A stretch of DNA of 64,000 nt from JANQJA01 sp047947185 (GTDB taxonomy: Bacteria > Pseudomonadota > Gammaproteobacteria > Pseudomonadales > Azotimanducaceae), in NCBI GenBank assembly GCA_047947185.1, contig CP170502.1:4960001-5024000 (forward strand), given 5' to 3'. Each line of letters starts with the position of its first letter. The first letter of the stretch is position 1. Below the pieces are notes generated by a model. The model saw only the letters and a list, made by a program, of their open reading frames with translations. It made no database searches and had not been told where the DNA came from. The position numbers and the translations under genes are program-made. Shown piece after piece: positions 51,123 through 59,900 of this stretch.

Positions 51123-53032
51123 CGTCTGCTGACAACGCGAAAGAGGGGTAAGCGCACGGTAACAATGACGCCACTGACGTCCTCGCGGTTTGTTGCTGCA
51201 ATTGTACCCCCATGAAACTCCGCAACAAGTTTGGCGATGTAAAGCCCAAGGCCCAGATGGGTACCGTCGGCGGTGTCGCGCACCGAAACCATTGAATCAA
51301 ACAGGTCTCCTGCGGCGACTTCTGGCAACGCTGGCCCGCTGTTACTGACGCGTAATACCGCCCAATCATCTTCACGGGTGAGCCTGATCCGGATTACCGT
51401 TTCCGGTGCGGCAAACTCAATGGCATTGTTCACCAGTTTGTCCAGCATCTGGGCAATCAGGTCTGGCAGGCCGTCGATGGGCGCCAGGCTTGCCTCAATA
51501 TCAAGTTCAAACCGGGTGTCCGGGAATGCCTGGCGATAACTCAGAACGAGCGTACGGAGCAGTTGCTCCAGGTCAAAATACCCGGTTTCGGTCACATTCA
51601 TGACCTCTTCAAGGCGACTGGCTTCGGTCATCTGGTTAAGGATGGTTGCCAGGCGTTCAACGCCCTGCCTGGCGCGATCCACGTAGATTGCATCCGGACT
51701 GTCGGCGGGGACATTATCCAGCGACGAGCGGATCACCGTCACCGGTGTGCGCAGTTCGTGTGCGAGCCTGCCGGAGAGGCGTTCCAGATAGCGCGTGTAC
51801 TGTTGCAGTCTCTCGCTGACCCGGTCAAACGCCCGGTTAAGGTCTCCGATTTCATCCGGTGCATGCGGGGTGGCAGGTACCGAGTGTACCCGCCCGCGAT
51901 TATCGGAAGCACCCTGGATCCGCCGCCTGAGCGCTACAAGGCGCCAGCCTATGAGGCGTGCAAACATCAGCAGCACCGTAACCGCAGTGAGATAAAGCGC
52001 GGCGGCCAGCAGATAGTCTCGTGGCTGGACCTGCACGATTGATGCTGCCGTGACGGTCAGTGTACCCAGGCGCCGCTCAGCAAGTGTAATGGGTACAGTT
52101 TCCCGGTGATCACTTTCGCTGCCAGCCTCGCCAATACTGGCGAGGCGGTTGCCTGCCGGGTCCTGCACCATAGCCGTGTGGTTGGGAGGCAGGTGTTCCT
52201 GCAGCAGCCTGCGTGTGCGTGCGGCTGGCATGCCGAGCTGCCCTAGTTCCTCGGGGTAGGAGGTTGCGGCAGTGCCGACGATGCTGCTGATGACGCGTTG
52301 CGTCGGGTCATCCACGTCGTTGACCGTCAGGGCGAATCGGGGTGGCGAAAGCAGGTCCAGCGGTATGCGGATTTCAACCCGGTAGCCATTGTCCGTCGGT
52401 TGCCAACGGGCCTCTATCTGTTCGTTGGTTCGGCGTGCGCGGCTGCCGGACTCTACAGGTCCCACCTCAAACGCATCCGCCGGGCCGGGCTGTGCAGGGG
52501 CAAAAGTGTATCGCTGGTAAATTTGGTCGCCGTCGATGAAAGCCATCTGCAGGTGATCATTACGATGCACGCTGAGGTTGTTGGGGTCGCGATACACCAC
52601 CCGGTCATCGCTGACGGTGACCAACAGAAACAGGTCGAACTGGTCAGTTGCGGCGACCAGGTCAAAGCTGTTTGAGTCCTCGGAATAGGGCCGGCGGACT
52701 TCAAGTGTATTGACCGTGCCGAAGTGAACTGCAAGATCCTGCAGTTCTGCCCAGTCATCCGCATTACCGTCAATGGTCAGGTAGCCGGGTAACTGGTGTA
52801 CAAACAGGGCGGTCCCGGGTCTGTCAGCAAGTTCTTCTCGCGTGTCCGGGTTGTAGACGAGGATGGCTGCGAGCAAGTGCGAAAGCTGACCGAGCGCTGC
52901 GGCTTCAAGCCTGGCCTCTTCCGCGAGGTGATCCTGTACCAGCCAGGCCATGCCGCCCGGCACTGCCAGCAAAAGCACAGACCACAGCAGTGCCTGGGCG
53001 GTGAGGCCGGTCAGGAAGTGCGATCGTGCCAC
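51119..53032 (-). CDS. pdsS: sensor histidine kinase of the proteobacterial dedicated sortase system type
   Basis: The 637-residue kinase has an N-terminal membrane helix and an extracytoplasmic region (about 40-330) with a CBM9/DOMON-like segment (LTIDGNADDWAEL). A second membrane helix, HAMP, HisKA (GRLAHELRTPVTV) and HATPase (GLGLYIAKLVAEF) follow. Together with the adjacent response regulator and the OmpA protein it matches the PdsS-PdsR-PdsO set. The start is GTG at 53032 and overlaps the response regulator by 22 bases. The identification comes from domain order and neighbours and was not confirmed by a profile search. Confidence 0.78.
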   Translation of the reverse strand: MARSHFLTGLTAQALLWSVLLLAVPGGMAWLVQDHLAEEARLEAAALGQLSHLLAAILVYNPDTREELADRPGTALFVHQLPGYLTIDGNADDWAELQDLAVHFGTVNTLEVRRPYSEDSNSFDLVAATDQFDLFLLVTVSDDRVVYRDPNNLSVHRNDHLQMAFIDGDQIYQRYTFAPAQPGPADAFEVGPVESGSRARRTNEQIEARWQPTDNGYRVEIRIPLDLLSPPRFALTVNDVDDPTQRVISSIVGTAATSYPEELGQLGMPAARTRRLLQEHLPPNHTAMVQDPAGNRLASIGEAGSESDHRETVPITLAERRLGTLTVTAASIVQVQPRDYLLAAALYLTAVTVLLMFARLIGWRLVALRRRIQGASDNRGRVHSVPATPHAPDEIGDLNRAFDRVSERLQQYTRYLERLSGRLAHELRTPVTVIRSSLDNVPADSPDAIYVDRARQGVERLATILNQMTEASRLEEVMNVTETGYFDLEQLLRTLVLSYRQAFPDTRFELDIEASLAPIDGLPDLIAQMLDKLVNNAIEFAAPETVIRIRLTREDDWAVLRVSNSGPALPEVAAGDLFDSMVSVRDTADGTHLGLGLYIAKLVAEFHGGTIAATNREDVSGVIVTVRLPLFRVVSRR

Positions 53033-53709
53033 CGATACCCCATGCCGTAAACGGTTTCTATGGCATCAAACGTTGGGTCCACTGCAGCAAATTTCTGCCG
53101 GATGCGTTTGATGTGGGACGTAATGGTCGTGTCATCAACAACCATCTGGGAGTCTTTCATGAGCTGCTGGCGACTCTTGACGTGACCCGGGTGCCTTACC
53201 AATGAATGTACCATCCAGAACTCGGTCAGGGTCAGGTCAACTGGTTTGTTCGCCCATGCAGCACTGACCCGGTTCAGGTCAATGAGCAGATTGCCCCGGC
53301 GGAGGCTGGCTTCATCCTGCTGGGGTTGCGCCATGGCCTCCACGCGTCGAAACAGGGCAGCCACCCGGGCGATCAGGTGATGTAGTGAAATGTCTTTGGT
53401 CAGGTAGTCGTCCGCACCCATACGCAGGCCACTGACCACATCAAAATCTGAGTCACGCGCACTGAGGAAGATGATGGGCAGGGTTGCAGATTTTGCCCTC
53501 AACCACTGGCACAGGGCAAAACCGCCGTCTACTTCCTTGCCGAGACCTATGTCAATCAACGCCAGGTCAGGCAGCCGCAATTCAAACGCGGCAAGTGCCG
53601 CTTGCCTGTCAGCAAAGCCGGTCACCTCGTAACCCTGGCGCTTGAGGATGTCAGCATAGTTTTCCCGAATGGCGGGTTCGTCCTCAATGATGGCGACCTG
53701 ATAGCCCAA
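53011..53709 (-). CDS. pdsR: response regulator of the proteobacterial dedicated sortase system type
   Basis: The 232-residue OmpR-like regulator begins near QVAIIEDEPAIRENYADIL. It has the phosphoacceptor Asp in LALIDIGLGKEVDGGF, the receiver signature SARDSDFDVVSGLRMGADDY and a winged-helix DNA-binding domain (TITSHIKRIRQKF, then ETVYGMGYRW). The IGLG-E-DGGF and DSDFD patterns are those remembered for PdsR. No ATG fits the usual N-terminus. A TTG at 53709 with GCAGG upstream is chosen; a GTG at 53802 adds 31 residues. It probably controls the divergent OmpA gene. Confidence 0.8.
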   Translation of the reverse strand: MGYQVAIIEDEPAIRENYADILKRQGYEVTGFADRQAALAAFELRLPDLALIDIGLGKEVDGGFALCQWLRAKSATLPIIFLSARDSDFDVVSGLRMGADDYLTKDISLHHLIARVAALFRRVEAMAQPQQDEASLRRGNLLIDLNRVSAAWANKPVDLTLTEFWMVHSLVRHPGHVKSRQQLMKDSQMVVDDTTITSHIKRIRQKFAAVDPTFDAIETVYGMGYRWHDRTS

Positions 53710-53915
53710 AACCTGCGTCCCACGTTTCTCCTGACTTTGATGAATATACACCACCCGGGGTGGCTCGGCTCCGGGCGGAAGCAAAAGCCATTTTTTTGCC
53801 ACATTTGATCAGTAGATCGCCAGCCCTGCTGCGTTTTTTGGCCCTGATAGCTGCTTTAAATGACCTTCAAGCATCAGGGATGCGAAATCAAACCACATCA
53901 AGGAGTTGCTGAAAA

Positions 53916-54725
53916 ATGAATACATTCATCTCAAAACTGATCGTCGTGTGCATGCTGGGCCTGTCCATGGTGGAGACCAGGGCATCAGAAGCCGCGCTTC
54001 ACCAAAAAGGAGAGGTGGCGAGGACAATGAGCGCAAACGAGTCCCGGAGATTGTCTGCCACGCGGGCGGGGACAGATACCCGGCCCGAGGAGCGGCGCGG
54101 TGCCCTGCTGGGCGGACTGGTTGGCGCCGGCCTGGGTGGGCCATTTGGTGCCGGTGTCGGCGTTATTGTCGGCGGTGGCTGGCTGGGCAAACTCGTTGGG
54201 CTTCACCGGGTCAATGCGGAACTCGGCACCCAGGTTGAGGTGCTGGCAGAAGCGCGCGCCAGTGATGAGGCGCAGTACAGGCGGGAGGTCGCGAGATTGT
54301 CGCGGGCCCTGGTGCGGGCGGAATCGCAGAAAGCCGTGGTTGAATCTGTCGCAATCCAGTTCAGGACTGCATCCGCAACTCTGGAGTCCCACTACCAGTC
54401 GGCACTTGAGGACCTGGCGATTGCGCTGGCGAATAGCCGTGATGCCAGGGTGGTCTTGTCCGGTTTTGCCGATCGTCGGGGTGATGCTGACTACAACCTG
54501 AAACTATCGGAGGACAGGGTCGCGGAAGTGCGCCGGTTTCTGCTGGCCCATGGCGTAACGGCCGCGCAGATTGAAACGCGTGCGTTTGGCGAATCCATGC
54601 CGGTAAGCGAATCCGGTTCTCCCGAGGACTATTTCTTTGACCGTCGGGTGGTTATGGAACTGGTTGATTCAGGCAGTTCTGGTTCAGATAAGACAAGCAA
54701 CAGCAGGGGAGTGGCTGTGCGGTAA
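53916..54725 (+). CDS. pdsO: OmpA-family protein, PdsO-like
   Basis: The 269-residue envelope protein has a signal peptide (about residues 1-24). A glycine-zipper segment rich in GGLVGAGLGGPFGAGVGVIV follows (about 65-90). A helical stretch (AEARASDEAQYRREVARL) leads into an OmpA-C domain with LSGFADRRGDADYNLKLS, which binds peptidoglycan. This order fits PdsO, the OmpA-family partner of the sortase-system regulators. It is divergent from them with about 110-200 bases of shared promoter region. No sortase or LPXTG-type target gene adjoins. Confidence 0.78.
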   Translation: MNTFISKLIVVCMLGLSMVETRASEAALHQKGEVARTMSANESRRLSATRAGTDTRPEERRGALLGGLVGAGLGGPFGAGVGVIVGGGWLGKLVGLHRVNAELGTQVEVLAEARASDEAQYRREVARLSRALVRAESQKAVVESVAIQFRTASATLESHYQSALEDLAIALANSRDARVVLSGFADRRGDADYNLKLSEDRVAEVRRFLLAHGVTAAQIETRAFGESMPVSESGSPEDYFFDRRVVMELVDSGSSGSDKTSNSRGVAVR

Positions 54726-54776
54726 ACAGCCAGCGAGAGTGACGGGCGCCGGGCCACGTCTGTCATGACCGAAAAC

Positions 54777-54802
54777 TGCCCCGCACAAGCGGGGCACTTT
54801 TT
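54777..54802. terminator. intrinsic terminator between pdsO-like and csp genes
   Basis: TGCCCCGC (54777-54784), loop ACAA and GCGGGGCA (54789-54796) are followed by CTTTTT on the plus strand, and AAAA precedes them. It probably ends both convergent transcripts. Confidence 0.85.
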
Positions 54803-54808
54803 GTTTGA

Positions 54809-55018
54809 CTAGAGCGGTTTTACGTTTTGTGCCTGGGGACCTTTCGGACCCTGGCCAATGGTGAATTCAACCTGCTGGCCATCTGCCAGGGTCTTGAACC
54901 CCTCCGTTTCGATGGCGCTGAAATGGACAAAAACATCCGGGCCGCCCGGTTGTTCAATGAATCCAAAGCCTTTCGATTCGTTGAAGAATTTCACTTTACC
55001 AATAATGGTGTCAGCCAT
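54809..55018 (-). CDS. cold shock protein, CspA family
   Basis: The 69-residue single cold-shock domain protein has RNP1 KGFGFIEQ and RNP2 VFVHFSAI, and starts GKVKFFNESKG. It would bind single-stranded nucleic acid and act as an RNA chaperone. A leader of nearly 190 bases separates it from the CYP153 gene. CspA-type genes often carry a long structured 5' UTR that folds differently in the cold. Whether it is cold-induced cannot be told. Confidence 0.95.
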   Translation of the reverse strand: MADTIIGKVKFFNESKGFGFIEQPGGPDVFVHFSAIETEGFKTLADGQQVEFTIGQGPKGPQAQNVKPL

Positions 55019-55205
55019 GTTTAGCTATCCTGTCTAGATTGTAGGCATGCTGAGAGGGGGATTAATTACAGGACAAAGCACCATGTCTTCGAATCGCTGA
55101 ACAACTAAGCCGCACTTCGCAGCACCTGAAGTATACATTTTTCCAGCGAACAACATAGCCTTCAGGTGCGGGCGGATATTTCACATTTGCGTGATTCCCA
55201 GGCGT

Positions 55206-56459
55206 TTACCTGGCGTGCAGTCTTACAGGCAGATCCGCGTAACCTTTCACGAATGCCGAGCGGATGCGGACGGGTTCACCGACAACCTCAACCGTTTCGA
55301 AGCGCTGCATGATCTCTTCCCAGATAATGCGAAGCTGCATTTCTGCGAGCCTGTTGCCCATACAGCGGTGAATGCCAAAACCAAAAGACAGATGTTGACG
55401 CGGTTTGGCGCGGTCGATAATGAAGTCGTTGGGACGGTCAATGGCTTCCTCGTCACGATTGCCCGAGACGTACCACATGACAACCTTGTCGCCCGCCTTG
55501 ATTCGCTGTCCACCCAGTTCGGTGTCAACAAGCGCACGGCGCCGCATGTGGGCGAGTGGCGTCTGCCACCGGATAATCTCGGGCACCATACTGGTAATGA
55601 GGGCCGGATTGGCTTTCAGTTTGGCGTACTGGTCCGGGTTCTGGTTGAGCGCAAGCACGCCACCTGTGATGGAGTTGCGGGTGGTGTCATTGCCACCGAC
55701 AATCAACAGGATAAGGTTGCCCAGGTATTCCATCGGGCGTTCAACCATGTCGTGGGTGGACGCACTGTTGGCGAGCATGGAGATCAGGTCATTGCCGCCA
55801 GCTTTGCCGGCACGTTCACGCCACAACCCGTTAAAGTATTCCAGGCATTCAATAAGCTCAGCGCGACGCTGCTCTTCCGAATCAATGATGCCGCTATCCT
55901 CGTTGGCAGTTGCGACATCCGACCAGCGAGTGAGTTTGCGTCGCTCCTCAAACGGGAAATCGAACAGGGTTGCCAGCATTTGTGTGGTCAGTTCAATGGA
56001 AACCCGATCCACCCAGTTGAATTCCTCACCAATCGGCAGTTCATCGAGAATCCTGCCGGCGCGCTCGCGAATGATACTTTCCATCTTCGCGAGATTCATG
56101 GGGGCAACAACAGGGCTGACCGTTTTGCGCTGGATGTCATGAACCGGCGGGTCCATGGCGATAAACATGGGTAGCTGGAAGTCTTCATCCTGGTCTGCAA
56201 TCACAATACCGCCTTCCGACGAGTAAATGTCGTGGCTGGTATCAACTTCCATGATGTCCTTGTATTTGGTGACGGACCAGTAGGCACCAAACTCACTTTC
56301 CTCACAGTAGTGTACCGGTGCTTCTTTGCGAAGGCGCTCAAACCAGGGCCAGTGCGCGTCTTTTTCAAACAGGTGGTTCTGCGCAACGTTAAACCTGCCA
56401 TCCAGCGGGATGGCATAAGGATCAAGGATTTCTTCCGGGGTCTTGGCAGCTTCGCTCAT
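55206..56459 (-). CDS. cytochrome P450, CYP153-like alkane hydroxylase
   Basis: The 417-residue soluble P450 has the heme-binding FGFGIHRCMGNRLAEMQ (Cys366). The I-helix is GGNDTTRNS, the ExxR region EIIRWQTPLAHMRR. The MFIAMDPPVHDIQRKTVSP segment is typical of CYP153, which hydroxylates alkanes and fatty acids at the terminal carbon. AGGAGG precedes the ATG at 56459. A ferredoxin gene lies 102 bases upstream on the same strand and is the likely electron donor. A ferredoxin reductase was not seen in the window. Confidence 0.9.
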   Translation of the reverse strand: MSEAAKTPEEILDPYAIPLDGRFNVAQNHLFEKDAHWPWFERLRKEAPVHYCEESEFGAYWSVTKYKDIMEVDTSHDIYSSEGGIVIADQDEDFQLPMFIAMDPPVHDIQRKTVSPVVAPMNLAKMESIIRERAGRILDELPIGEEFNWVDRVSIELTTQMLATLFDFPFEERRKLTRWSDVATANEDSGIIDSEEQRRAELIECLEYFNGLWRERAGKAGGNDLISMLANSASTHDMVERPMEYLGNLILLIVGGNDTTRNSITGGVLALNQNPDQYAKLKANPALITSMVPEIIRWQTPLAHMRRRALVDTELGGQRIKAGDKVVMWYVSGNRDEEAIDRPNDFIIDRAKPRQHLSFGFGIHRCMGNRLAEMQLRIIWEEIMQRFETVEVVGEPVRIRSAFVKGYADLPVRLHAR

Positions 56460-56512
56460 GAATACCTCCTGGCGGGTTGGCTTGGGCTTCTGGCGCGACA
56501 CCTGACTGAACG

Positions 56513-56534
56513 GGAGTTCCGGTAGCGGAACTCC
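56513..56534 (-). promoter_or_regulatory. intercistronic hairpin between ferredoxin and CYP153 genes
   Basis: GGAGTTCCG (56513-56521) and CGGAACTCC (56526-56534) form a perfect 9-bp stem with a GTAG loop. No T run follows in the reading direction, so it is more likely an mRNA stability element or protein-binding site than a terminator. Confidence 0.5.
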
Positions 56535-56561
56535 ACGCGCAGAAAATCGGGCAGAAGCTCC

Positions 56562-56882
56562 CTAGTACTGGAACTCTGGCAACTGAACCACAATGCCGTC
56601 AATGTCATCAGTGACCTTGATCTGGCAGGAGAGGCGGGAATTGGCTTCCCGGTCAGGGTTCAGGTCAAGCATGGACTCTTCTTGCTCACTGGGCTTGCCG
56701 ACCACGGCAATCCACTCGTCAGAAACCACCACGTGGCAAGTTGCACAGGAACACTCGCCGCCACAGTCAGCGTCGATGCCCGGGACCAGATTGTCGACTG
56801 CAGCGTTCATGACAGTTGAGCCATTTGCCGCTTCAACGACCGTCTCGGTGCCGTCGTGTTGGATGAATTTGATTTTTGCCAC
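56562..56882 (-). CDS. 2Fe-2S ferredoxin, CYP153 partner
   Basis: The 106-residue ferredoxin binds a [2Fe-2S] cluster through CGGECSCATC and a fourth Cys in SRLSCQIKV, the adrenodoxin/putidaredoxin pattern. It opens MAKIKFIQHDGTE. Such proteins pass electrons from an NADH-ferredoxin reductase to P450s. The gene precedes the CYP153-type gene on the same strand, so the two form an operon or two tightly linked units. The reductase must be encoded elsewhere. Confidence 0.92.
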   Translation of the reverse strand: MAKIKFIQHDGTETVVEAANGSTVMNAAVDNLVPGIDADCGGECSCATCHVVVSDEWIAVVGKPSEQEESMLDLNPDREANSRLSCQIKVTDDIDGIVVQLPEFQY

Positions 56883-57045
56883 GGTCTACGTCTCCTTGAG
56901 TGTTGCGAAAAAGCTCGCAAGATAGCAAGAAAAACAGGATTAAACTACTTGGACAGACCCTGTTTAAAGGTGAGAAGTGGCCAAAGAAAGATCATTTATG
57001 GCCATTCCGCGCATTGCTGATGGTCGCGGCAAGAATCCACGGCTT

Positions 57046-58182
57046 TCAGAGGGCGCGAAAGCAGCGTCTCACCTCTGCCACAAACTGTGCTGGCTGTTCA
57101 AACGCGGCAAAATGCCCCCCTTTGTCCAGGACGTTAAAATAACGGAGATTGGTGTAGCGCCGCTTTGCCCACCGTTCCGAGGTTTTAAAGATTTCCTTCG
57201 GGAACAGGCTGATTCCGGACGGCACGGGGATTGGATCCATGCGACCACCCCCCATGCTTTCCCAGTAGATCCGCGCCGAGGAGGCACCGGCGTCCGTCAG
57301 CCAGTAAAGCATCACGTTATCCAGCAGTTCGTCGCGTGTGACAATATTCTCGGGGTGCCCGTTGCAATCCATCCACTGGTAGAACTTCTCCAGAATCCAG
57401 GCAGCCTGCCCGATGGGGGAGTCGGCCAGGCCATAGCCCAGCGTCTGGGGCCGGGTGCTCTGCTGTTTTGAGTAGCCGGAATCATGATCCTGGTAAAACT
57501 TCATGGCCGCCAGCGCACCCTGCTCAAGTTCCGTCAGATCGCTCATGGTGTCGGGATCAGGTGCCACAATAGGCATGGTGATATGTAACCCGATGCAGTT
57601 GCCAAGGTTCTGCATGCCAATATTGCTGGTCACGATTGCGCCCCAGTCACCGCCCTGGGCCAGGTAGGCAGGATAGTCCAGCCGCAGCATCAGCTTGTTC
57701 CAGGCTTCGGCGATTTTTTCAACGCCCCAGCCTGTTTCTGTTGGCTTGCCGGAATAACCGAAGCCGGGCAGGGTCGGGCAAACCAGGTGAAAAGCCTCAC
57801 TCGCGTCACCGCCGTGTTCCTGTGGCTCGGTCAGTGGCCCAATCACTTTCTGGAACTCCACAATTGAGCCCGGCCAGCCATGGGTCATCAGGAGCGGCCT
57901 GGCTGCCGGGTTATTGGAGCGAACATGGAGGAAATGGATGTCAAGCCCGTCGATGGTTGTCATGAAGCCCGGCCACCGGTTCAGGAGTGCAGCCCGCTCT
58001 TCCCAGTCATAACTGTTGAGCCAGTAGTCGTGAATCTCCTGCATGTAGGACAGGGGTATACCCTGGGTCCAGTCCCGGGTAGGCTCCTTGTCCGGCCAGC
58101 GAGTCAGGCGCAGGCGCGCCTTCAGATCCTCGAGCTGTTCCACTGTTGCTGCAATCTGAAAGGGTGTCACTTCTCCCGACAT
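57046..58182 (-). CDS. epoxide hydrolase-family protein (EHN domain)
   Basis: The 378-residue alpha/beta hydrolase begins with the epoxide hydrolase N-terminal region (LEDLKARLRLTRWP, then QEIHDYWLNSYDW). It has MTHGWPGSIVEF, the HGWPG oxyanion block, and AQGGDWGAIVTS with the catalytic Asp nucleophile. The C-terminal DKGGHFAAFEQP supplies the His. It would open epoxides to diols. It could process epoxides made by the nearby P450, which is inference. It runs divergent from an LLM oxidoreductase. Confidence 0.9.
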   Translation of the reverse strand: MSGEVTPFQIAATVEQLEDLKARLRLTRWPDKEPTRDWTQGIPLSYMQEIHDYWLNSYDWEERAALLNRWPGFMTTIDGLDIHFLHVRSNNPAARPLLMTHGWPGSIVEFQKVIGPLTEPQEHGGDASEAFHLVCPTLPGFGYSGKPTETGWGVEKIAEAWNKLMLRLDYPAYLAQGGDWGAIVTSNIGMQNLGNCIGLHITMPIVAPDPDTMSDLTELEQGALAAMKFYQDHDSGYSKQQSTRPQTLGYGLADSPIGQAAWILEKFYQWMDCNGHPENIVTRDELLDNVMLYWLTDAGASSARIYWESMGGGRMDPIPVPSGISLFPKEIFKTSERWAKRRYTNLRYFNVLDKGGHFAAFEQPAQFVAEVRRCFRAL

Positions 58183-58328
58183 GGTGGTTCCGCCTCACGC
58201 GCCTGAATGAAGCGGGAATGTTAGGTGAAAGTTCACCATTTGGCTAACTGTGGCGCTTCGCATAAGATCCACAGGATGAAAATCTCAATAGAAGATGACT
58301 GCGTCCGGCGCCCCGGGGCGAATTCCTG

Positions 58329-59249
58329 ATGGCGCTGGGGCTTGGGCTGGGCACGTCCCGCTTCCCGTTTGATTCAGCCGGGGGATACTGGCGCTGGGTT
58401 GAACTCTGTGAAGCCGGGGGTGTCGACTCCATCTGGCAAACGGACCGCCTGGTTTCCCGTGAACCCATGCTGGAATGTATTGCGACCATGGCAGCGCTGG
58501 CCGGTGCCACCAGTCGAATCCGGTTCGGCATGAATGTGGCATCGGTTGCCCTGCGGGATCCTTTGCTGACGGCAAAACAGCTTGCCACCATTGACATGCT
58601 GAGTGACGGTAGACTGTTGCCGGCCTTCGGTATTGGCAGTGCGCTGAGCCAGGACTATGTCGCGACAGGGACGCCAACCCGGCGGCGGGGCAAGAAGGCA
58701 GACGAGGCCCTGGAACTGATCGCCCGTCTCTGGCGCGAGGAGAGTGTCAGTTTTAATGGCGAGTTTTTCCAGTACCAGAATGCGGTCATCTCACCACGCC
58801 CGGTCAATCCGCATATTCCCCTGTGGATTGGTGGGTCGAGTGAGGTTGCCATGATGAGAACAGCCAGGCTGGGTACGGGTTGGCTGGGCGGTATTGATTC
58901 GCCCGAGCAGACCGCGGTTATGGTGGCAGGGATCAAGGCGGCCTGCAGGGAAACGGGCCGCATGATTGACGAGGACCACTACGGGGCAACCTTTTCGTTC
59001 CGGTTTGGCTCGCGCGATGAACCAATGGTGGCGCGCGCTGCCGCGGGGCTTGCTGAACGGACCGGTAAGGACCCCTTTCGGTTTATGGTGGCAGGTGACG
59101 CGGCCGACATCATCAATCGGGTCAACGAATACATTGAGGCTGGCTGTTCCAAGTTTGTCATGCTACCCATTGCCTCAGGAGACGATGACATGATGGTGCA
59201 GACGCAGCGCTTCATTGAAGAAGTGCAGCCCGTATTCCTGCATCGATGA
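58329..59249 (+). CDS. LLM-class oxidoreductase, probably F420-dependent
   Basis: The 306-residue luciferase-like protein has LGLGLGTSRFPFDSAGGY at the N-terminus. The central block is TSRIRFGMNVASVALRDPLLTAKQLATIDMLSDGR, followed by PRPVNPHIPLWIGGSS. The cofactor could be F420 or FMN. Because the genome makes F420, F420 is favoured. The ribosome site is weak. The stop overlaps the start of a 67-residue gene by four bases, so a two-gene operon is likely. The substrate is unknown. Confidence 0.8.
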   Translation: MALGLGLGTSRFPFDSAGGYWRWVELCEAGGVDSIWQTDRLVSREPMLECIATMAALAGATSRIRFGMNVASVALRDPLLTAKQLATIDMLSDGRLLPAFGIGSALSQDYVATGTPTRRRGKKADEALELIARLWREESVSFNGEFFQYQNAVISPRPVNPHIPLWIGGSSEVAMMRTARLGTGWLGGIDSPEQTAVMVAGIKAACRETGRMIDEDHYGATFSFRFGSRDEPMVARAAAGLAERTGKDPFRFMVAGDAADIINRVNEYIEAGCSKFVMLPIASGDDDMMVQTQRFIEEVQPVFLHR

Positions 59250-59449
59250 GCAGGCCCATGTCAGGCGAAGAGAAGAAAACCGGGATCTTTTATGTCAGGG
59301 AGCCAGCCGGTATTGTGGTCATGCAGCGTGGCAAGGTGGTGCACCATTACAAGAATGTTGGAGAGCTGGTTGAGGCGCATGTCAAGGGAGTCGCGGCGCT
59401 GGAACGCGAGATGGAAGATACACTCGCGCGCCACTACCGCCCCGATTAG
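59246..59449 (+). CDS. uncharacterised 67-residue protein coupled to the LLM gene
   Basis: Not recognised. The product has a beta-like part, GIFYVREPAGIVVMQRGKVVHHYK, and a helical C-terminus (LVEAHVKGVAALEREMED). Its ATGA start overlap with the LLM oxidoreductase indicates translational coupling, which is the main reason to call it a gene. It may be a partner or small subunit of that enzyme; this is inference. Confidence 0.62.
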   Translation: MSRPMSGEEKKTGIFYVREPAGIVVMQRGKVVHHYKNVGELVEAHVKGVAALEREMEDTLARHYRPD

Positions 59450-59463
59450 GGAGACTCGGACAA

Positions 59464-59712
59464 TCAATCGATGATGCTGACCCGGACGCTGGTTGCGTGC
59501 ACCAGGTGCTCCATGGTGTCGAGGAAGTGGTGCTTGATGTCCTCAATCCGAAGCTGGCGGTCAATACTGACAGGCACCCCTTTCAAGAGCGTAATCCAGT
59601 CTTCAAGCTGACGTTCATCCCTGAACGACAGGTCGATGGTATTGTCGAAGTCCTTGATGAAAGGTTTCGATTTATAGGAGTCGACATAAACTTCGAGTCG
59701 ATGCACGGTCAT
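59464..59712 (-). CDS. uncharacterised 82-residue protein
   Basis: Not recognised. It reads MTVHRLEVYVDSYKSKPF..., is rich in charged residues, has a DERQLEDWITLLKGVPVS segment and lacks signal or membrane parts. GGAGA sits a suitable distance before the ATG, and it ends 14 bases from the end of the coupled 67-residue gene on the other strand. Codon use is in line with the neighbours. It could be an antitoxin-like or regulatory protein, without evidence for either. Confidence 0.6.
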   Translation of the reverse strand: MTVHRLEVYVDSYKSKPFIKDFDNTIDLSFRDERQLEDWITLLKGVPVSIDRQLRIEDIKHHFLDTMEHLVHATSVRVSIID

Positions 59713-59900
59713 TGTGGTCTCCGTCTACTGAAAGCGTATTGTGCGGGTACAGGTGACATTAAATGCCGTGACAGAAATGTGTGTTGTGAAGACAATCACA
59801 TTTGTGGCTATCCGTGACCGGCAATCGTGGAATTCGTGAATTCGGTCACACTAATTCACAAGGTGTTAACAATCACCTGAAATACCTGGCAGGGGGCGGC

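Noticed and set aside
55191..56174. A 327-codon plus-strand frame over the P450 gene
   Set aside because: It is antisense to a complete CYP153-like gene with heme, I-helix and ExxR motifs. It is a reading-frame shadow.
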